A stretch of 64,000 bases of DNA from Clostridia bacterium (GCA_017434855.1 JAFRUA010000003.1:1-64000); one strand, 5' to 3'; shown: positions 49,862-58,576, numbered from the stretch's first letter. Numbers and translations are program-made. The notes: generated from the letters alone by a model not told the origin.

Positions 49862-50625
49862 CGGTACAATCCATTCTTGATTATCTGAACGAAACAGCGC
49901 CGCTTGCCACCCAGTGCGGGTGGGACAACAGCGGCTTTCTGGTCGGCGACGCGGCCGGGGACGTCGCCGTGGTCGCCTTTGCGCTGGACCTGACGCCCCA
50001 GACCCTTGCCGGTGCGCTGGAGGCCAAGGCCGACCTTTTGGTCACGCATCACCCGGTGATCTTTCAGCCGCAGCGCAGTCTGCTTGCGGACCGGGTGCTC
50101 TATCACACGGTGAAAAGCGGTCTTGCCGTGATCTCGCTGCATACCCCGTGGGACTGCGCCGCCGGGGGCGTCAACGATGTGCTGAGCGGTCTGCTGGGCC
50201 TGACGGACGTTGTTCCGGTGCCGGACAGTGCCGGCGGTGCGCCGATGGCGCGCATCGGGTCGGTGGACGCGTGCGGCGCCAAAGAACTGGCTGAACGTGT
50301 GGCTGACGCTTTGGGTACCACTGTGCGCCTGGTGGACGGCGGCAAACCCATTGCCCGCGTTGCGGTGTGCGGCGGGGCGGGGATGTCGCTGCTGGACGAC
50401 GCTGTGGCCGCCGGGGCGGACGCCTTTGTGACCGGGGAACTCAAGCACCACGAGGCGCTGGACGCGGCAGAGCGCGGCGTCACCGTGATCGCCGCCGGGC
50501 ATTTTGAAACCGAGCGCCCGTCGATGGCGGCGCTGTGCGGCGCGGTACGCCAAAGGTTCCCGCAGCTTTCCGCCGTGCTGCTGGATGAAACGAACCCCGT
50601 GGCCTTTGTGGGCCCGAAAGGATGA
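49858..50625 (+). CDS. Nif3-like dinuclear metal-centre protein
   Basis: A 255-residue Nif3/YqfO-type protein (also listed as GTP cyclohydrolase I type 2 family). The metal ligands are in LLVTHHPVIF (about 58-67), SLHTPWDCA (near 95) and the C-terminal GHFETERPS (His and Glu). The shorter form lacks the PII-like insert. The biochemical role of the family is disputed. ATG overlaps the trmK stop by 4 nt; the following rqcH starts 3 nt after its stop, so the three genes form an operon. Confidence 0.92.
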   Translation: MTVQSILDYLNETAPLATQCGWDNSGFLVGDAAGDVAVVAFALDLTPQTLAGALEAKADLLVTHHPVIFQPQRSLLADRVLYHTVKSGLAVISLHTPWDCAAGGVNDVLSGLLGLTDVVPVPDSAGGAPMARIGSVDACGAKELAERVADALGTTVRLVDGGKPIARVAVCGGAGMSLLDDAVAAGADAFVTGELKHHEALDAAERGVTVIAAGHFETERPSMAALCGAVRQRFPQLSAVLLDETNPVAFVGPKG

Positions 50626-50628
50626 GCC

Positions 50629-52365
50629 ATGGCACTGGACGGCATTTTTTTATCCAGGATCCGGGATGAGATCGAATCGCGCGTGCTGCAGTTCCGGGTG
50701 GAAAAGGTGCAGCAGCCCGCAAAAGATCAGGTGGTGCTGGTCTTTCGCGGCAAGGGCGGGGCGCAGCGGCTGCTGGTCTGCGTGCGGTCCGACAGCCCGC
50801 GGGTGCATTTTACTTCGCAGGCGATCGAAAATCCGGCGGCGCCGCCGATGTTTTGCATGCTGCTGCGCAAGCACCTGACGGCGGCAAAGCTGACAGATGT
50901 GCGCCAGCAGGCGCTGGACCGTCTGCTGTTTCTGGACTTTGACGCGACGAATGAGATCGGCGACCCGGTCAGGCTTTCGCTGTGCGTCGAGATCATGGGG
51001 ACCTACAGCAACCTGATCCTCATCGGCCCCGACGGAAAGATCATCGACAGCATCAAGCGCATCGACTATGCGGCGTCAAGCACCCGGCAGGTGCTGCCGG
51101 CGCTGCCCTATGTTTTGCCGCAGCCGCAGGATAAGCTCTGCCTGGAAACCTGCGCGCCCGGCGACGTCACCGCGCGGCTGCTGCAGACGCCGCACAAGCT
51201 GCTGCCGTCGGCGCTGCTGGCGGCGGTGCAGGGCATTTCGCCCATCGTTGCGCGGGAGCTGGCCTTTCGCGTGAATGGGGAGGACGCCGCGGTGGAGGAC
51301 CTGACGGCGCAGCAGACCGCGTCGCTGGAAGCTGCGCTTGCCGCGATCCAAAGCGGGCTGCACCGAGACACGGCGGTCTATCTTGTTCCGGACGACGCCG
51401 GCGCGCCGAAGGAGCTGTCGTTTTTGCCGATTCTGCAATACGGCGCGGCACGGCAGAGCATGGCCTATGACAGCGCGTCAACGCTGCTGGACGACTTTTT
51501 CAGCGAGCGCGACCGGGTGTCGCGGCTGCACCAGCGCGGCAAAGAGCTGCTGCGCACCCTGTCCAATCTGACCGACCGCACGGCCCGCAAGCTGGCGCTG
51601 CAGCGCAAAGAGCTGGCCGCCTGCGCGGACCGCGACACGCTGCGCCTTTACGGGGAACTGATCACCGCCAACCTGCACACGCTGCAAAAGGGCAGCCGCA
51701 GTTACACGGTCACGAATTACTATGACGGCATGAAACCGCTGACCGTTCCCGCCGACCCGGCCAGAACGCCGCTGGAAAACGCGAACCGCTATTACAAGGA
51801 GTACCGCAAAGCCCAGACGGCCGAGGCGATGCTGACCAAACTGATTGCGGAAGGCGAAAGCGAGCTGGCCTATTTTGAATCGGTGCAGGATGCGCTTTCG
51901 CGTGCCGACAGCGACGCCGAGCTTGCCGCCATCCGGGAAGAGCTGCACGCCGGCGGCTATCTCAAAAAGGCCGGCAAAAAGCAAAAAAGCAAGCCGCTGG
52001 ACGTCCTGCGCTTCCGGTCGTCCGACGGCTATCAGATCCTGGTCGGGCGCAACAATCTGCAAAACGACCGCCTGTCGCTCAAAACGGCGCGCAAAACCGA
52101 CCTGTGGCTGCATGTGCAGGGCTTCCCCGGTTCACATGTGATCCTGGAAGCGCAGAACGGCGAGGTGTCGGACCGGGCCATCGAAGAGGCCGCCGCCATC
52201 GCCGCGTACTACAGCCGCGCGCGGGAATCCTCGCTGGTCCCCGTGGACTACACCCGGGTGAAGGAGCTCAAAAAGCCCGTCGGCGCCAAGCCCGGCAAGG
52301 TGATCTATCATACCTATTATACAATTATCGTGAAGCCGGAGAAGGCGGTTCGCGAAAAAGAGTGA
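50629..52365 (+). CDS. rqcH: RqcH (NFACT family) ribosome-quality-control factor
   Basis: A 578-residue NFACT protein, formerly called fibronectin-binding protein A. NFACT-N domain (about 1-220) opens MALDGIFLSRIRDEIE and contains CVEIMGTYSNLILI and RQVLPALPY. Helix-hairpin-helix and coiled-coil arms occupy about 220-440. The NFACT-R domain (about 455-560) has RSSDGYQILVGRNNLQND, LWLHVQGFPGSHVIL and KPGKVIYHTYYTI. RqcH binds stalled 50S subunits and adds C-terminal Ala tails, marking the nascent chain for degradation. Third gene of the trmK operon. A 7-bp repeat array begins 9 nt after its stop. Confidence 0.93.
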   Translation: MALDGIFLSRIRDEIESRVLQFRVEKVQQPAKDQVVLVFRGKGGAQRLLVCVRSDSPRVHFTSQAIENPAAPPMFCMLLRKHLTAAKLTDVRQQALDRLLFLDFDATNEIGDPVRLSLCVEIMGTYSNLILIGPDGKIIDSIKRIDYAASSTRQVLPALPYVLPQPQDKLCLETCAPGDVTARLLQTPHKLLPSALLAAVQGISPIVARELAFRVNGEDAAVEDLTAQQTASLEAALAAIQSGLHRDTAVYLVPDDAGAPKELSFLPILQYGAARQSMAYDSASTLLDDFFSERDRVSRLHQRGKELLRTLSNLTDRTARKLALQRKELAACADRDTLRLYGELITANLHTLQKGSRSYTVTNYYDGMKPLTVPADPARTPLENANRYYKEYRKAQTAEAMLTKLIAEGESELAYFESVQDALSRADSDAELAAIREELHAGGYLKKAGKKQKSKPLDVLRFRSSDGYQILVGRNNLQNDRLSLKTARKTDLWLHVQGFPGSHVILEAQNGEVSDRAIEEAAAIAAYYSRARESSLVPVDYTRVKELKKPVGAKPGKVIYHTYYTIIVKPEKAVREKE

Positions 52366-52373
52366 AGCGTTAT

Positions 52374-52606
52374 CAATGGAGAATGGAGAATGAAGAATTG
52401 CGGTCGCGCCGGACATTATGAAAACCGTCGGGTTTGCGCCGCGAAGTTCGTTTGTTTTCTGCGGTAAGCGTGTAAATCAGAATGAGCCTTTGAGACGGAT
52501 CTTCCAATCAAAGCGCCTTCGGTTGGCTGCACGGTTCCTTTGCGGGAAGAATGCTGCAGTTGCCGAGCCGTTTCCCGCGATCATCATTCTTCATTCTTCA
52601 TTTTCC
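52374..52606. repeat. MITE-like unit bounded by inverted 7-bp arrays
   Basis: Left: AATGGA, GAATGGA, GAATGAA (52374-52394) then core GAATTGCGGTCGCGCCGG. Right: ATTCTTC, ATTCTTC, ATTTTCC (52586-52606), which on the other strand reads GAATGAAGAAT followed by GATGATCGCGGG. So the same array-core order faces inward from both ends of about 230 nt. The first 90 nt inside the left end align with the element at 58083. No gene is seen. Confidence 0.7.
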
Positions 52607-52622
52607 CCGAAAGGAGCATCCC

Positions 52623-53981
52623 ATGTCCAACTACAACGTCCTGACTTACGGCGCGGCCGGCAACGGTGCGCATGACGACGCCGCTTCCATTCAGGCGGCC
52701 ATTGACGCCTGCTTTGCCGCCGGCGGCGGGCGGGTGGTCCTGCCCGGCGGGCACACCTATCTGAGCAGCTCGCTGCGCCTGAGGGCAAACGTGGAGCTGT
52801 ATGTTGACAAAGGCGCCGTGCTGAAAGCGACGGGCGACCTGAACGGGTATATCCGCCCGAACGAAACGGTCAACGACCCCAAGACCGCCCTGATCGGCAA
52901 CCCGGTGACGGGCAAGCCCAGCTTTGTCTTCCTTTACGGGTACGAGGCGCACGGGTGCGCCATTGCCGGGGCGGGGGTGATCGACGGCCACGCCGACGCC
53001 TTTGTCAAGCGCAAAGACCGCTATTATGTCACGGGCGACTTTTATCCGCGCCCCACGACGATCTATGTTGAAAAGAGCGACCACGTCACGTTTTGCGATT
53101 TCACGGTGCGGAACGCGCCGTTCTGGACGCTGCACCCGGCGGGCTGCGACGACGTGCTGATCCGGAACATCCGCATTCTCAACGATCTGGACGTTGCCAA
53201 TTCCGACGGCATCGACCCGGACCACTGCCGCAACGTGCGCATTCTGGGCTGCCACATCGTCTGTGCCGACGACTGCATCTGTCTCAAGACGACCAAAGGC
53301 AACGCGGAATACGGCCCGTGCGAAAACATCGTCATCGACGGCTGCACGCTGACGTCCACCTCGGCGGCGATCAAGATCGGGACCGAGGGCGTCGCCGATT
53401 TCCGCAACGTGCTGGTGTCCAACTGCGTCATCAGCCGGTCCAACCGCGGGCTGTCGATCCAGATCCGCGACGGCGGCAGCGTGGAAAACGTCAGCTATCA
53501 GAACATCATGATCGAAACGCGGCGCTTTTCGTCCGACTGGTGGGGCACGGCGGAACCGATCGTGCTGACGGCCTTTGACCGCGATGAAAACACCAGAAGC
53601 GGCAGCATCCGGAACGTCCGCTTTTTCAACGTGACCGCCGTGGGCGAAAACGGCGTGCTGCTGCACGGCACGGCAGACAACCCCATCCGCGACGTGACGT
53701 TTGACCGCTGCAGCGTCACGGTCACCAAAACAAGCAAGTGGCCCTGCGGCCTGTATGACCTGCGGCCGTGCCTGGCCTATGGGGTGGAGACCGCCGACAA
53801 CGCCGCGTTTTATCTGCGGTACGCCGACCGGGTTGCTCTGGTCGACACCCGTGCGGCCTTCGGCACGGTGTGCGACAGCTACCGTCATGCCCTGGACGCG
53901 GAACATGTCACCGGTCTGGACCTGCGCCGGTTTGAGGGCAGGGGGGCACACCCGGAGGATGCGGCGGTTAGAAGCTGTTAG
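52623..53981 (+). CDS. Glycoside hydrolase family 28 (polygalacturonase-like)
   Basis: A 452-residue right-handed beta-helix enzyme. The start YGAAGNGAHDDAASIQAAID is the usual GH28/pectate-lyase-superfamily opening. Active-site motifs: NSDGIDPDHC near 197-206 (NTDG type; catalytic Asp), CADDCICLK near 216-224 (DD pair), and the IKIGTE and GLSIQIRDGG substrate loops. The GHG motif of fungal enzymes is not seen. It would cleave galacturonans or related uronide links. There is no signal peptide, suggesting it acts on imported oligomers, as in many gut Firmicutes. ATG 52623 follows AAAGGAG. Its last two codons and stop belong to a 7-bp repeat array. Confidence 0.88.
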   Translation: MSNYNVLTYGAAGNGAHDDAASIQAAIDACFAAGGGRVVLPGGHTYLSSSLRLRANVELYVDKGAVLKATGDLNGYIRPNETVNDPKTALIGNPVTGKPSFVFLYGYEAHGCAIAGAGVIDGHADAFVKRKDRYYVTGDFYPRPTTIYVEKSDHVTFCDFTVRNAPFWTLHPAGCDDVLIRNIRILNDLDVANSDGIDPDHCRNVRILGCHIVCADDCICLKTTKGNAEYGPCENIVIDGCTLTSTSAAIKIGTEGVADFRNVLVSNCVISRSNRGLSIQIRDGGSVENVSYQNIMIETRRFSSDWWGTAEPIVLTAFDRDENTRSGSIRNVRFFNVTAVGENGVLLHGTADNPIRDVTFDRCSVTVTKTSKWPCGLYDLRPCLAYGVETADNAAFYLRYADRVALVDTRAAFGTVCDSYRHALDAEHVTGLDLRRFEGRGAHPEDAAVRSC

Positions 53982-54001
53982 CGGTTAGCGGTTAGCAGTC
54001 A
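53967..54001 (+). repeat. 7-bp array across the GH28 stop codon
   Basis: GTTAGAA, then GCTGTTA, GCGGTTA, GCGGTTA, GCAGTCA in 7-nt register. The array includes the last codons and TAG of the GH28 gene and leads into GCGCGCGGGGAA, matching the core that follows the array at 3690. Confidence 0.75.
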
Positions 54002-54035
54002 GCGCGCGGGGAACTGATTGCGGCGGAGCCGCCAC

Positions 54036-54092
54036 CTCGCAAGGCGCCCCCTTTGGGGGAGCTGGCAGTGCCGCAGGCACTGACTGAGGGGG
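54036..54092 (+). repeat. REP-like palindromic element, copy 1
   Basis: CCCCCTTTGGGGGAG, then an inner GGCAGTGCC/GGCACTGAC stem-loop, then TGAGGGGGTG. Elements with this build are common between genes of Faecalibacterium-type genomes, from memory. An inverted, diverged copy lies at 54342-54386. Confidence 0.65.
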
Positions 54093-54128
54093 TGCTTCCG
54101 AAATGGAACGTCCGCGCCGCGCGAATCA

Positions 54129-54572
54129 GTTTGCAGTGTGCAGTTTGCAGTGTGCAGTTGATGTCGCGCTGCACATTTTTCTCTGCCAAAACGTCCGCGC
54201 CGCGAAGGGACAGATCGATTCATTTGCGGTTCTGTTTGGTACGCGGTGCGGGTCTCCGGTGGAGACCTCGCGAAGCGAAGCAACGACCGAGGCGGGAGCC
54301 GAGAACGGCAGGCGAGACTTGGGGAAAGTCGCTGCGCGACAACGCCCCCTCCGTCGCTGCGCGCCACCTCCCCCGAAATCGGTGGAGGCTAAACACTTCC
54401 CCTTCACCGCTGCGTAAAAGCGGCGGCGCGTCTCTCACGATCGCCGAACCCTTCCCCGCGTACCAAAAAGCAACGCCGAAACCACCTCCACGTCCCTTCG
54501 CGGACGAAACCTTTTGACAGAGAAAGCGTTCCGGCGCGACCTCAATTCTTCATTTTTCATTTTTCATTTTTC
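54129..54572. repeat. Composite element with about 95-nt inverted ends
   Basis: Left end: array GTTTGCA, GTGTGCA, GTTTGCA, GTGTGCA (54129-54156), core TGATGTCGCGC, then TTTCTCTGCCAAAA, CCGCGAAGGGAC and GGTACGCGG (to about 54247). Right end read inverted from 54572: three GAAAAAT units, GAAGAAT, core TGAGGTCGCGCCGG, then TTTCTCTGTCAAAA, CCGCGAAGGGAC and GGTACGCGG (to about 54460). The inner 200 nt contains the inverted REP copy and no convincing gene. Confidence 0.75.
54342..54386 (-). repeat. REP-like palindromic element, copy 2 (inverted)
   Basis: Read on the minus strand: GGGGGAGGTGGC, a short GCGCGCAGCGA loop region, CGGAGGGGGC. It has the same outer GGGGGAG and GGAGGGGG blocks as 54036-54092, opposite direction. 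Confidence 0.6.
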
Positions 54573-54600
54573 TTTTTTCAGTAGAAAGGCCGGTGCACCC

Positions 54601-57600
54601 ATGCCCTTTACCCATCTGCATCTGCATACCGAATACAGCCTGCTGGACGGCGCGTGCCGCATCCGCGACCTGATGGACGTGGTCAAGGCGGGCGGCATGG
54701 ATGCCGTGGCCGTCACGGATCATGGCGTGATGTACGGCGCCGTGGAATTCTATAAAGCCGCCAAAGCCGCCGGGGTCAAGCCCATCATCGGCTGCGAATG
54801 CTATGTGGCCGCCCGGTCGCGGTTTGACAAGGTGCGCGGGCCGGACAGCGAACGCTATCACCTGATTTTGCTGTGCAAAAACGAAACGGGCTATCGCAAC
54901 CTGATCGCCATGTGCTCCTTGGCGTTTACCGAAGGGTTTTATACCAAACCGCGCATCGACCGCGACCTGCTGCGGCAGTACCACGAGGGACTGATCTGCC
55001 TGAGCGGCTGCCTGGCGGGCGAGGTGCCGCGATTGCTGCAGCGCGGGGATTATGACGGGGCCAGAGCCACGGCCCTGTGGTACCGCGACCTGTTCGGCGA
55101 CGGAAACTATTACCTTGAAATTCAGAATCACGGCCTGCGTGAGGAGCGCGACATTCTGCCGGAGCTGATCCGCCTGTCACAGGAAACGGGCATCCCCCTG
55201 GCCGCGACCAACGACGCGCACTATCTGGAAAAGGCGGACGCCGAGCTGCAGGAGGTCCTGCTGTGCATCCAGACCAACCATGTGCTGGGGGAGGACACGG
55301 GCCTGTCGTTCTCCACCGAAGAGTTCTATGTCAAAAGCGACGCCGAAATGCGCGCGCTGTTTGCCGCGGTGCCGCAGGCGATCGAAAACACCGCCGTCAT
55401 TGCCGCGCAGTGCAATCTGGATTTCACCTTTGGCAACACGGTGCTGCCGCACTTTGACGTGCCGAACGGCGAAGACCACGCCGCCTATTTTCGCCGGCAG
55501 TGCCTTGCGGGGCTGAACGCGCTGTTTGACGGCGCGCCGCCCCGGGCCTATCTGGACCGGCTGGACTATGAACTGGGCGTCATCGAGCGCATGGGCTATG
55601 TGGATTATTTCCTCATCGTGCACGATTTCATCCGCTTTGCCAAAAGCAAGGGCATCCCCGTGGGGCCGGGGCGCGGCAGCGGGGCCGGGTCGCTGGCGGC
55701 GTACTGCATCGGCATCACCGGCATCGACCCGATGAAATACAACCTGCTGTTTGAACGCTTTCTGAACCCGGAGCGCGTGAGCATGCCGGACTTTGACATC
55801 GACTTTTGCTACGTCCGGCGGCAGGAGGTCATCGACTATGTGATCGGCAAATACGGCGCCGACCATGTGGCGCAGATCGTCACCTTCGGCACCCTGGCCG
55901 CCCGGGCCGCAGTGCGCGACGTGGGGCGGGTGCTGGGCATGCCGTACCCCGCCGTGGACACGGTGGCAAAGCTGATCCCGGCGGAGCTGAAGATCACCAT
56001 TGACAAGGCGCTGAAGCAGTCGGCCGACCTGCGCACGCAGTATGAAGATTCTGCCGACGTGCGCCGCCTTCTGGACCTTGCCCGCAAGGTGGAGGGTATG
56101 CCCCGCCATGCTTCGACCCACGCCGCCGGGGTGGTCATCACGCGCGAACCGGTGATGCACTATGTGCCGCTGGCCGTGAACGACGAAAGCGTCGTGACCC
56201 AATACACCATGACCACGCTGGAACAGCTTGGACTGCTGAAGATGGACTTTCTGGGTCTGCGCACGCTGACCGTGATCGACGACACGGTCAAGCTGATCCG
56301 CAAGCGCGTGCCCTCGTTTTCGCTGAATGACATCGACGTGGACGACAAAGCGACCTATGCCATGCTGTCCACCGGCCGCACAGACGCCGTGTTTCAGTTT
56401 GAGTCGGCGGGGATGCGCAGCGTGCTCAGCCGCCTGAAGCCGGAGAATCTGGAGGACCTGATCGCCGTGATCTCGCTGTATCGTCCCGGCCCGGCGGATT
56501 CCATCGGCACCTATATCGACAACCGCCACCACCCCGAACGCACCACCTATCCGTGCGAACAGGTCAAAGACATTCTGGCTGTGACCTATGGGTGCATGGT
56601 GTATCAGGAGCAGGTCATGGAGATTTGCCGCGTGGTCGCGGGGTACTCCTATGGCGCGGCGGATCTGGTGCGGCGCGCCATGGCCAAAAAGAAGCTGGAC
56701 GTGATGGAAAAAGAGCGGGAGCACTTCATCACCGGCGCGGTGCAAAACGGCGTGGACGAGGCCACGGCCCGGTCGCTGTTTGAAGAGATGTCGCGCTTCG
56801 CAAACTATGCGTTCAACAAATCCCACGCGGCGGCGTATGCCTTCGTCGCGTTCCAGACGGCGTGGCTCAAGTGCCATTACCCGTGCGAGCTTTTGGCTGC
56901 CACGCTGACCAGCGTGCTGGATTCGTCCGCCAAGGTGGCGCTGTATATCGCGGAGTGCACCCGGCTGGGCATCCGCGTGCTGCCCCCCAGCGTCAATGCC
57001 GGGGCGCAGGATTTCACTGTGGAGGACGGCTGCATCCGCTTCGGCCTTTTGGCCATCAAAAACCTGGGCCGCGGCTTTATCCGTGTGATCATTGAAAAGC
57101 GGCGCACCGGGCCGTACCGCAGCTTTTTTGACTTTTGCCGGCGTACCTTCGGCAAGGAGTTCAACAAACGCGCCGTGGAAAGCCTGATCCTTTGCGGCGC
57201 GCTGGACGGCCTGGACCTGAACCGCAAAGAGATGCTGTATCTGCTGCCCATCGCCGTCGATCATCTGGAAGAGGAGCGAAGCCACAACATCAGCGGCCAG
57301 ATCGGCTTTTTTGACGAGGGGTCGGTCTTTGCGGCGCAGGATGCGCCAAAGCCGCTGAAGCTGGAGGAATTCCCCTATGAACAGATGCTGGCGGATGAAA
57401 AAGCGATCACGGGCCTGTATCTGTCCGGCCACCCGATGCAGCCGTATACGGACCTTGCCGCCACTGTGGGCGCCGACCGCATCGGCGACCTGTTGACCGA
57501 GGATGAGGCCCCCACCGCGCGCTATCGCGACGGGGCGCGGGTCAAGCTGTTCGGCGTGGTGACCGGCGTGGGAAAAAAGACGACCAAGACCGGCGCGACG

Positions 57601-58050
57601 ATGGCTTTTGTGCAATTGGAGGACCTGACCGGCAGCGTGGAGTGCCTGGTCTTTCCGCGTCTTTATGCCGACCGGCAGCAGTTGCTGCAAAACGGCACGC
57701 TGCTTTTGATCGAGGGCCGCATCAGCCGGCGCGAGGATCAGCCGCCGTCGGTGCTGTGCGACCGGGTGGACGCGAACCCGAAAAACACCGTTGCCCCCGC
57801 CGCGCAACAGCAGGGAGAAAAACAGGGCGGGCGAAAAGGCGTCTTTCTGCGTGTGGAATCGCGCAGCGACCCGCGCCTTGCAAAGCTGAAAACCCTTTGC
57901 GAGATCTTTGGGGGCGCGTTCCCGCTGTATGTGTTTTATGCCGACGAGAAAAAATATGCGCATTTTGCAACGATCGCCGCCCACCCGCCGGTGCTGGACG
58001 AGCTGCGGTACCTGTTCGGCAATGACGACGTTGTGGTGAGGGGAGATTAG
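54601..58050 (+). CDS. dnaE: DNA polymerase III subunit alpha (DnaE)
   Basis: An 1149-residue C-family polymerase. PHP domain at the N-terminus (HLHTEYSLLDG, TDHGVMYG). The palm/catalytic region has GPGRGSGAGSLAAYCIGIT near 354-372 and the catalytic Asp pair in MPDFDIDFCYVRR near 395-407. The fingers follow, and a C-terminal OB-fold has VKLFGVVTGVGKK and LEDLTGSVECLVFP (about 980-1020). It lacks the exonuclease insert of PolC, so it is the DnaE type that extends primers in Firmicutes, alongside PolC. ATG 54601 is chosen from the conserved start PFTHLHLHTEYS, with AAAGG upstream; the frame before it lies in a repeat. Confidence 0.97.
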   Translation: MPFTHLHLHTEYSLLDGACRIRDLMDVVKAGGMDAVAVTDHGVMYGAVEFYKAAKAAGVKPIIGCECYVAARSRFDKVRGPDSERYHLILLCKNETGYRNLIAMCSLAFTEGFYTKPRIDRDLLRQYHEGLICLSGCLAGEVPRLLQRGDYDGARATALWYRDLFGDGNYYLEIQNHGLREERDILPELIRLSQETGIPLAATNDAHYLEKADAELQEVLLCIQTNHVLGEDTGLSFSTEEFYVKSDAEMRALFAAVPQAIENTAVIAAQCNLDFTFGNTVLPHFDVPNGEDHAAYFRRQCLAGLNALFDGAPPRAYLDRLDYELGVIERMGYVDYFLIVHDFIRFAKSKGIPVGPGRGSGAGSLAAYCIGITGIDPMKYNLLFERFLNPERVSMPDFDIDFCYVRRQEVIDYVIGKYGADHVAQIVTFGTLAARAAVRDVGRVLGMPYPAVDTVAKLIPAELKITIDKALKQSADLRTQYEDSADVRRLLDLARKVEGMPRHASTHAAGVVITREPVMHYVPLAVNDESVVTQYTMTTLEQLGLLKMDFLGLRTLTVIDDTVKLIRKRVPSFSLNDIDVDDKATYAMLSTGRTDAVFQFESAGMRSVLSRLKPENLEDLIAVISLYRPGPADSIGTYIDNRHHPERTTYPCEQVKDILAVTYGCMVYQEQVMEICRVVAGYSYGAADLVRRAMAKKKLDVMEKEREHFITGAVQNGVDEATARSLFEEMSRFANYAFNKSHAAAYAFVAFQTAWLKCHYPCELLAATLTSVLDSSAKVALYIAECTRLGIRVLPPSVNAGAQDFTVEDGCIRFGLLAIKNLGRGFIRVIIEKRRTGPYRSFFDFCRRTFGKEFNKRAVESLILCGALDGLDLNRKEMLYLLPIAVDHLEEERSHNISGQIGFFDEGSVFAAQDAPKPLKLEEFPYEQMLADEKAITGLYLSGHPMQPYTDLAATVGADRIGDLLTEDEAPTARYRDGARVKLFGVVTGVGKKTTKTGATMAFVQLEDLTGSVECLVFPRLYADRQQLLQNGTLLLIEGRISRREDQPPSVLCDRVDANPKNTVAPAAQQQGEKQGGRKGVFLRVESRSDPRLAKLKTLCEIFGGAFPLYVFYADEKKYAHFATIAAHPPVLDELRYLFGNDDVVVRGD

Positions 58051-58482
58051 TGTGGAGTTATAATTCGGAATTCGGAATTCGGAATTGCGGCCGCGCCGAC
58101 ACGAAACTGCAACCGGCAGGTTCGTGTCGCGAAGGAAGCTTGTACACTGCGGCAAGTGTGTTGATCAGAACAGAATCGTTGGGTTCAGTGTGCAGTTTGC
58201 AGTGTGCAGTTATGGTCGCGGAATGCGTTGTTCTGTACGCTGACATTGCACCTGCGGAAAAACCGCGCTGATAACCGAAAGCGCTTTGATCAGAATTCTG
58301 ACCTCACAAGTTATATTCTAATTGACACACTCACCATTGAGCAAAAGCTTTCTCTGCGGCGCTGATCTGCCGGCTTTCGCGGCGTTCAGCGCGACATCAC
58401 TTCCGAATTCCGCATTCCGAATTCCGAATTTTTACCGCACACTCCAAACTCCAAACTCCACACTGCAAACTCCACACTGCGC
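58050..58482. repeat. Cluster of 7-bp arrays and cores between dnaE and pfkA
   Basis: Array AATTCGG x3 (58062-58082), core AATTGCGGCCGCGCCG and a hairpin with arms CGACACGAA/TTCGTGTCG. Next is a second array GTGTGCA, GTTTGCA, GTGTGCA (58188-58208) with core TTATGGTCGCGG. On the other strand are ATTCCGC/ATTCCGA units (58407-58434) followed by ACTCCAA, ACTCCAA, ACTCCAC, ACTGCAA, ACTCCAC, ACTGCGC (58441-58482), with an inverted core GTGATGTCGCGC at about 58390-58401. No gene is seen in this 430-nt stretch. Confidence 0.75.
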
Positions 58483-58510
58483 CCTACGCGCTCCACTTTG
58501 ATCTTGGCTC

Positions 58511-58539
58511 TTGACAAATCCTGAAAAGCGGCGTATAAT
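58511..58539 (+). promoter_or_regulatory. pfkA promoter
   Basis: Perfect consensus: TTGACA at 58511-58516, 17-nt spacer, TATAAT at 58534-58539, 37 nt before the start; expected to be strong. It lies immediately after the repeat cluster. Confidence 0.9.
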
Positions 58540-58576
58540 AAACGCTCAAACTGTTTTGTATCACGGAGGAATAAAT

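Noticed and set aside
53982-54600. A CRISPR array in the repeat-rich gap
   Set aside because: Units are 7 bp and contiguous, without spacers, and no cas genes are nearby.
54514-54600. An N-terminal extension of DnaE
   Set aside because: The extra codons fall in a 7-bp repeat array; DnaE homologues start at the PHP domain, as from 54601.
55177-58155. A 992-codon open frame antisense to dnaE
   Set aside because: It mirrors the third-codon-position GC bias of dnaE, has no family content and no ribosome binding site; the plus-strand protein is unmistakable.
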